A DNA stretch of 10,293 nucleotides from Acidobacteriaceae bacterium (GTDB lineage Bacteria; Acidobacteriota; Terriglobia; Terriglobales; Acidobacteriaceae), in contig DAHUXF010000075.1 of assembly GCA_027307295.1 (NCBI GenBank), positions 1 to 10,293 of the forward strand, given 5' to 3'. Positions 7,366-10,293 of the stretch are shown here, in pieces. The position numbers and the translations under genes were made by a program. Positions within the stretch are counted from its first letter, which is position 1. Each line of letters opens with the position of its first letter. The notes under the pieces are model-generated. The model ran no database searches, was not told the DNA's origin, and saw nothing but the letters and a program-made list of their open reading frames with translations.

Positions 7366-7370
7366 ACCTC
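7366..7370 (-). promoter_or_regulatory. Ribosome binding site deciding the GTG start of the MFS gene
   Basis: On the minus strand GAGGT precedes the GTG at 7361 by four bases (AAAT). The ATG overlapping this GTG is followed immediately by a stop codon, so GTG is the only sensible start here. Confidence 0.6.
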
Positions 7371-7424
7371 AACTCAAGCGTTTGTGGTGCCCGCAATCCC
7401 GTTTTCGGCGCAATATGCATTACC

Positions 7425-10293
7425 TTAGATGGGAGTATCTGTGAGCAATGAAATCAGATTATTTTTAAAATCATTGCTCACTGCTTCAATCGTACGGCGC
7501 TCATAAAGGTTGGTACTGAACATCCAATCTGCCCTTAGCCTGCCTTCTTTGATATACGTTAATAGCCCAAGGTTAAATAAAAAATGGCCTCCGGGGTCGC
7601 GCGCTTTTCCATAGGATTCCTTGGCGATACTGAAAGGAGATGTGTTAGCAAACATTGTGTCAAAATTGCCAATATAGTTGAGTCCGAAGTCTGGTTCAGG
7701 ATGAAGAGCAATTGGTTGCTGAGAATAGGTCTTGTTATATAGGAACCGGAGAATTCCATATCCCATGCCGTGCTTTGGAACACCATCCAGCTGCTCGCGC
7801 ACTTTTATAACAGCCTTATGAGGCGAAAGGGTTGGCCCCAACTGTAGAAATAGAGGATAGTGCACGGTGAAGAAACCAACAGCGTGAGAGAGTTCCATAT
7901 CCGCCCATTCTGTCTCGCGGCCGTGCCCGACAATGTTTATTAGGGCTGAGTGGGAATGCATCCATTTCATCACAGCGGCGGCTGAGGCCCATAACAGCGG
8001 CAAATCAATACTTGATTGATATCTTTTATATGTAGTTCGTATGAGAGCAGACGTTTCCGCAGGTCCCAGTTCAACCCGCACCTGTTGGAGTGAACCAATC
8101 GTATTGCTGCCTCCTGGATAGTCGACGGGCAACTTTTTGACAGTCTTAGGCGCCCAATAGTCCCGCTCCATGGCGGCACGCTTCAACGAATCCGGGCTGT
8201 TCACGCGCGTGGCCCAATCAACAAATTTAGAGCCTACGGGAGTTTTCTTCAGGTTACCGTCTCCAGCCAGTGATTGGTAAATAGCTGACAGATCACTGAC
8301 CAGGATACTGATGGATACGCCATCGCAAATCAGGTGATGCAGCGCCATCAGGAGCCGAAAGCCTTGTTTCCCCAGACGAAAATATGCAAACCGCGCCAGC
8401 CGTCCCTTTTCAAACTGCAAGCTGGCCTGCACTTGATTACAAAGCCGTTGCAATTCGTCCATTTGATGACTGGGCTCAAGATGGGCAAGATCAAAAGATT
8501 GGAATACCTCCGGATCGTCCTGGCCGATGTATTGCACCCATTCGCCGTCCACTCGGCGAAATTGCAACTGCAACGCATGGTGCCGCTGGATAAGGTGCTC
8601 AATGGATAAGCGCAATAATGAACCTGCAACAAATTCAGGAACATCCAGTAAGATTGCGGTATTCCAGAGCGACGGGTTCAAAAAATCATGTTCGAAAAAC
8701 CAGCGCTGGATTGGCGTGGCCGGCCAGACAGTCTGCGTTGTTCCTGAAGTTGCGTTCTCCCTCTTGTGTAGCGGCTTTGCTGCGGGCGCAAGCTCTGCGA
8801 TTGTCTGATTGCGAAAAATATCGCGCACCGTGAAGACGAGTCCCCTGCGGCCAGCCTCAGAAACCACGCGCATTGCCAGCAGCGAGTTTCCGCCAGATTC
8901 AAAGAAATTGTCCCAAACGCGAGGACGGTCAATATTCAAAACTTTTTTCCAGATGTCCAGCAAAATTGCTTCGGCAACAATCCTTGATTCAGAATGGCAG
9001 TTTTCCACTGGCCTCAAGGAAGCAAGCTTGTTCTGGTCAAGCACCCAACTTGCGGTATACGGAAGTGATTCCACCACAACATAAACCGAAGGGACCATAA
9101 AGTAAGGAAGTATGCAGCCCAGCTTACCGCGCAGTTCGTCCACCGGCAGCGTTGCGCCCTGACGAAGTGCGATGTAAGCAGTCAGGAACTTTCCCTTCTC
9201 CCGCTCTTCTGCAATGATGACCGCTGACTCCCGGATCTCGGGTTGTCGATTCAATACGGCCCTTATTTCTGATACGTCAATGTGTCCGTGAATCTCTACC
9301 GGCTCCCCTATCCTGCCGATGAATTCTATTTTTCCTGATTCAAGATAACGCCCCAGGTCGCCGCTCTGGTACAGCCTGCCTTCGCCAAAGGGATTTGGTA
9401 GGAACCGGGAATACTGCGAATCCGGATCATGGAGATACTTCATCGCCACCGTTTCCCCGCCTATGTAAATCTCTCCTGGAACGCCGACCGGTACTGGTTG
9501 GCGAAAGCGGTCCAATATATAAACCTTGCCATTGGCAATGGGCGACCCTATGTCTGGCAATCGATCTGACTCATCATGGGCAGGCACCTCGCCGGCAGTT
9601 GCCACAATCGCTTCAGTTGCTCCATAGTGATTTACAACCACAAAGCCAAGATTGCGGATCGGCCTGGCTGTCAGGCGATCGCCATAGACCAACAGCCCAC
9701 GGAGCTTACAAGATGGCCAATTCTCGCGTATGAGGGCTTCTGCCATAAGGGCCGGCAAACACGTCAGGGTAATACCCTGATCTATCAACCAGTTTTTTAA
9801 TGTGCTAGCACGCAACTTAACATCATCTTTCCCGATAACAATCTGGCTCCCAGCGGTTAGATATGGCCACAGCTCCCATACGCACATATTTGATCCAGCC
9901 GGGGAGAGCTGGCTGCAGCGATCATTCGCCTCTATCTGATACCGGTTCTGATGCCATAAAACCAGATTCAAGAGTGAGCGGTGGCTCACCACAACGCCTT
10001 TAGGATGCCCTGTGAAACCAGCTGTAAAAATCACATGTGCAGAGGATTCCGGCTTTGGTTTCTGCACCGGGTTTGCACAGGACTCCTGAGCAAGAAGATC
10101 CGGCTGGTCGATTTGAATTACTTCCGTAGCGCCCCGCAAAAAGCGATTTAGTAAGTGACGCTGAGTTATGATGATGGCCGGCGCTGCTTCCCGTATGGCA
10201 TTTACAATCCGGTCCGGTGCATCCGACGGATCGACCGGGAGATAGGCTGCTCCTGCTTTAAGCACTCCGGCCAGACAGGAGATCATCAGAGCG
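7425..10293 (-). CDS. NRPS, partial: degenerate A domain, T domain and C-terminal E domain
   Basis: C-terminal part of a nonribosomal peptide synthetase, open to the right edge (955 codons visible; residues counted from the Met codon at 10286). The A domain (to about 425) keeps LKAGAAYLPVDP, GHPKG, NHYGATE and SGDL. It is otherwise eroded: A3 reads FTAGFTG, the amino-binding Asp is N133, the A8 hinge GRxD is GRIG (324-327) and the A10 NGK is SWV (413-415). The T domain (about 433-500) has FFESGGNSLL with Ser468. The last domain (about 520-953) is an epimerization domain, which converts the tethered residue between L and D: PIQRWFF, HHLICDG (650-656), GHGRE, PKHGMGYGIL and LNYIGNFD. The Glu before GHGRE is V786, so activity is doubtful. 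No frameshift or stop interrupts it. It lies upstream of the MFS and C-A-T genes and would pass its chain to the C-A-T protein. Confidence 0.93.
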   Translation of the reverse strand, partial: ALMISCLAGVLKAGAAYLPVDPSDAPDRIVNAIREAAPAIIITQRHLLNRFLRGATEVIQIDQPDLLAQESCANPVQKPKPESSAHVIFTAGFTGHPKGVVVSHRSLLNLVLWHQNRYQIEANDRCSQLSPAGSNMCVWELWPYLTAGSQIVIGKDDVKLRASTLKNWLIDQGITLTCLPALMAEALIRENWPSCKLRGLLVYGDRLTARPIRNLGFVVVNHYGATEAIVATAGEVPAHDESDRLPDIGSPIANGKVYILDRFRQPVPVGVPGEIYIGGETVAMKYLHDPDSQYSRFLPNPFGEGRLYQSGDLGRYLESGKIEFIGRIGEPVEIHGHIDVSEIRAVLNRQPEIRESAVIIAEEREKGKFLTAYIALRQGATLPVDELRGKLGCILPYFMVPSVYVVVESLPYTASWVLDQNKLASLRPVENCHSESRIVAEAILLDIWKKVLNIDRPRVWDNFFESGGNSLLAMRVVSEAGRRGLVFTVRDIFRNQTIAELAPAAKPLHKRENATSGTTQTVWPATPIQRWFFEHDFLNPSLWNTAILLDVPEFVAGSLLRLSIEHLIQRHHALQLQFRRVDGEWVQYIGQDDPEVFQSFDLAHLEPSHQMDELQRLCNQVQASLQFEKGRLARFAYFRLGKQGFRLLMALHHLICDGVSISILVSDLSAIYQSLAGDGNLKKTPVGSKFVDWATRVNSPDSLKRAAMERDYWAPKTVKKLPVDYPGGSNTIGSLQQVRVELGPAETSALIRTTYKRYQSSIDLPLLWASAAAVMKWMHSHSALINIVGHGRETEWADMELSHAVGFFTVHYPLFLQLGPTLSPHKAVIKVREQLDGVPKHGMGYGILRFLYNKTYSQQPIALHPEPDFGLNYIGNFDTMFANTSPFSIAKESYGKARDPGGHFLFNLGLLTYIKEGRLRADWMFSTNLYERRTIEAVSNDFKNNLISLLTDTPI

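Noticed and set aside
7425..8730. Reading the last domain of the partial NRPS as an ordinary condensation domain
   Set aside because: PIQRWFF, GHGRE, GMGYGIL and LNYIGNF are epimerization-domain motifs. The standard C4-C7 condensation motifs are absent.
1..10293. CRISPR arrays, tRNA or rRNA genes, insertion sequences
   Set aside because: By eye I saw no regularly spaced repeats, tRNA-like cloverleaf, transposase text or terminal inverted repeats.

Overview
The window looks like a chromosomal segment from a free-living, biosynthetically talented bacterium of moderate GC. An acidobacterium is my best guess: S53 (sedolisin/kumamolisin) peptidases, MFS exporters and large NRPS loci often occur together there. 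This rests on gene content alone, and no rRNA or other phylogenetic marker is present.

Layout. Positions 1-227 hold no gene I can support, only two short frames open to the left edge and a small hairpin. Two plus-strand genes follow: an S53 serine-carboxyl peptidase (228-1847), then, after a 148-base AT-rich gap, an isochorismatase-family cysteine hydrolase (1996-2580). About 100 bases later the direction reverses. Everything from 2683 to the right edge is a minus-strand nonribosomal peptide synthetase (NRPS) operon. In transcription order it contains (i) an NRPS entering from beyond the right edge, with the end of an adenylation domain, a carrier protein and a C-terminal epimerization domain (7425 to edge); (ii) a 12-helix MFS exporter with a GTG start (6024-7361); and (iii) a C-A-T elongation module (2683-5984) whose reading frame breaks by one base between A and T near 2880.

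How the genes fit together. The upstream NRPS would hand its peptidyl chain from the T-E end to the C-A-T protein. The A domain of that protein has the ten-residue code D-I-L-Q-L-G-L-I-Y-K, one residue from the glycine code I know. The MFS protein probably exports the product or protects the host. No thioesterase, reductase or MbtH-like gene is visible, so release must be encoded elsewhere or be lost. The peptidase and the hydrolase converge on the operon and are probably outside it.

Most unusual points. The partial NRPS keeps a long open frame and an intact carrier-protein serine, yet its A domain has lost the amino-group-binding Asp (now Asn), the A10 catalytic Lys (now Val) and the A8 hinge Asp (now Gly). 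Its E domain has Val where the catalytic Glu of the EGHGRE motif belongs. With the frameshift in the neighbouring module, this suggests either a decaying cluster or a line that keeps a catalytically silent A-T-E module as a carrier or scaffold.
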